From: Paenibacillus lentus
GTDB lineage: Bacteria; Bacillota; Bacilli; Paenibacillales; Paenibacillaceae
Length of the DNA: 64,000 nucleotides
NCBI RefSeq assembly: GCF_003931855.1
Contig: NZ_CP034248.1
Coordinates: 248,001-312,000, forward strand
Reading direction: 5' to 3'
Each line of letters begins with the position of its first letter. Position 1 is the first letter of the stretch. Shown in pieces: positions 63,798 through 64,000 of the stretch. The notes under the pieces are model-generated. The model did no database searches and was not told the origin of the DNA. It saw only the letters and a program-made list of their open reading frames with translations. Made by a program: the position numbers and the translations under genes.

Positions 63798-64000
63798 TTA
63801 TTTAAGTGGCGTAAACGGTGGATTGTCGAAGGGTCCGCCAATTTTAATAATCGATATATCTACATCCATACCTAACTCTTGTTGAAGTTGTTCCCTAAAC
63901 TTACTCAACTTTGCTTCTCCTGATTGAATTTTTCCAGTCTCAATAGCATGAAGCATTGTTTTCTCCTTAGCAGACCCTGGATTAGGCGGCTTAACCTTAC
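63798..64000 (-). CDS. 3' end of a toxin-like gene entering from the right
   Basis: The frame is open to the window edge and ends in TAA at 63798. The last ~65 residues are KVKPPNPGSAKEKTMLHAIETG then KIQSGEAKLSKFREQLQQELGMDVDISIIKIGGPFDNPPFTPLK. This resembles a polymorphic-toxin C-terminus, but the toxin type is unclear. The following acidic gene is probably its immunity gene. Full VgrG-type heads may lie beyond the window. Confidence 0.45.
   Translation of the reverse strand, partial: KVKPPNPGSAKEKTMLHAIETGKIQSGEAKLSKFREQLQQELGMDVDISIIKIGGPFDNPPFTPLK

Overview
The window looks like chromosomal DNA of a spore-forming, low-to-moderate-GC Gram-positive of the Paenibacillus type. The grounds are strong AGGAGG-type ribosome sites with many TTG and GTG starts, lipoproteins with LxxC boxes, and Bacillales families (YezD, YdjO, CcdC, an Lnr-type ABC exporter with its two-component system, a MocR regulator, a probable sigma-D promoter). 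This assignment comes from family content, not from a search.

Layout. 1-3.8 kb: two decayed genes, a secreted protein, a small membrane protein and a P-loop kinase. 3.9-21.4 kb: the most unusual block, two divergent operons sharing the control region at 18.3-18.5 kb. The leftward operon encodes a membrane-anchored von Willebrand A (VWA) protein, a tubulin/FtsZ-like GTPase of 1129 aa, an 847-aa partner, a second membrane VWA protein, a probable beta-rich protein, a zinc-ribbon TRAFAC-type GTPase and a 1089-aa GTPase-associated protein with a membrane anchor and a long Gly/Ser tail. The rightward operon encodes a 49-aa membrane peptide, a zinc-ribbon membrane protein and a 605-aa membrane-anchored helical-repeat protein. 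Together they look like one envelope-linked, nucleotide-driven machine. 21.4-33 kb: repeat-rich intergenic DNA, redox and repair enzymes (an SsuE-like flavin reductase, a short-chain dehydrogenase, NAD(P)HX repair), an IS1182 element, a TauE/DUF1634 pair, an acetyltransferase and a membrane protein.

33-38 kb: sulfate ABC transporter genes (YezD, CysW, CysT, binding protein; no CysA) behind a structured leader, then a lactonase and an Rrf2 regulator. 38-44 kb: CcdC-like protein, then an Lnr-like exporter divergent from its histidine kinase and response regulator. 44.5-51 kb: two cold-shock genes, an EAL protein, a TatD-type hydrolase, a nitroreductase, a LysE exporter divergent from a MocR regulator, and a lipoprotein. 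51.7-54.8 kb: a chemoreceptor and a sugar-binding lipoprotein in one apparent operon behind a sigma-D-like promoter.

54.9-64 kb: an accessory, eroding zone. It holds headless VgrG-like toxin C-terminal cassettes with candidate immunity genes, a repeated hairpin at cassette borders, two IS3-family elements that interrupt or abut broken genes, an Xre regulator with twin operators, and at the right edge the 3' end of another toxin-like gene with its candidate immunity gene.
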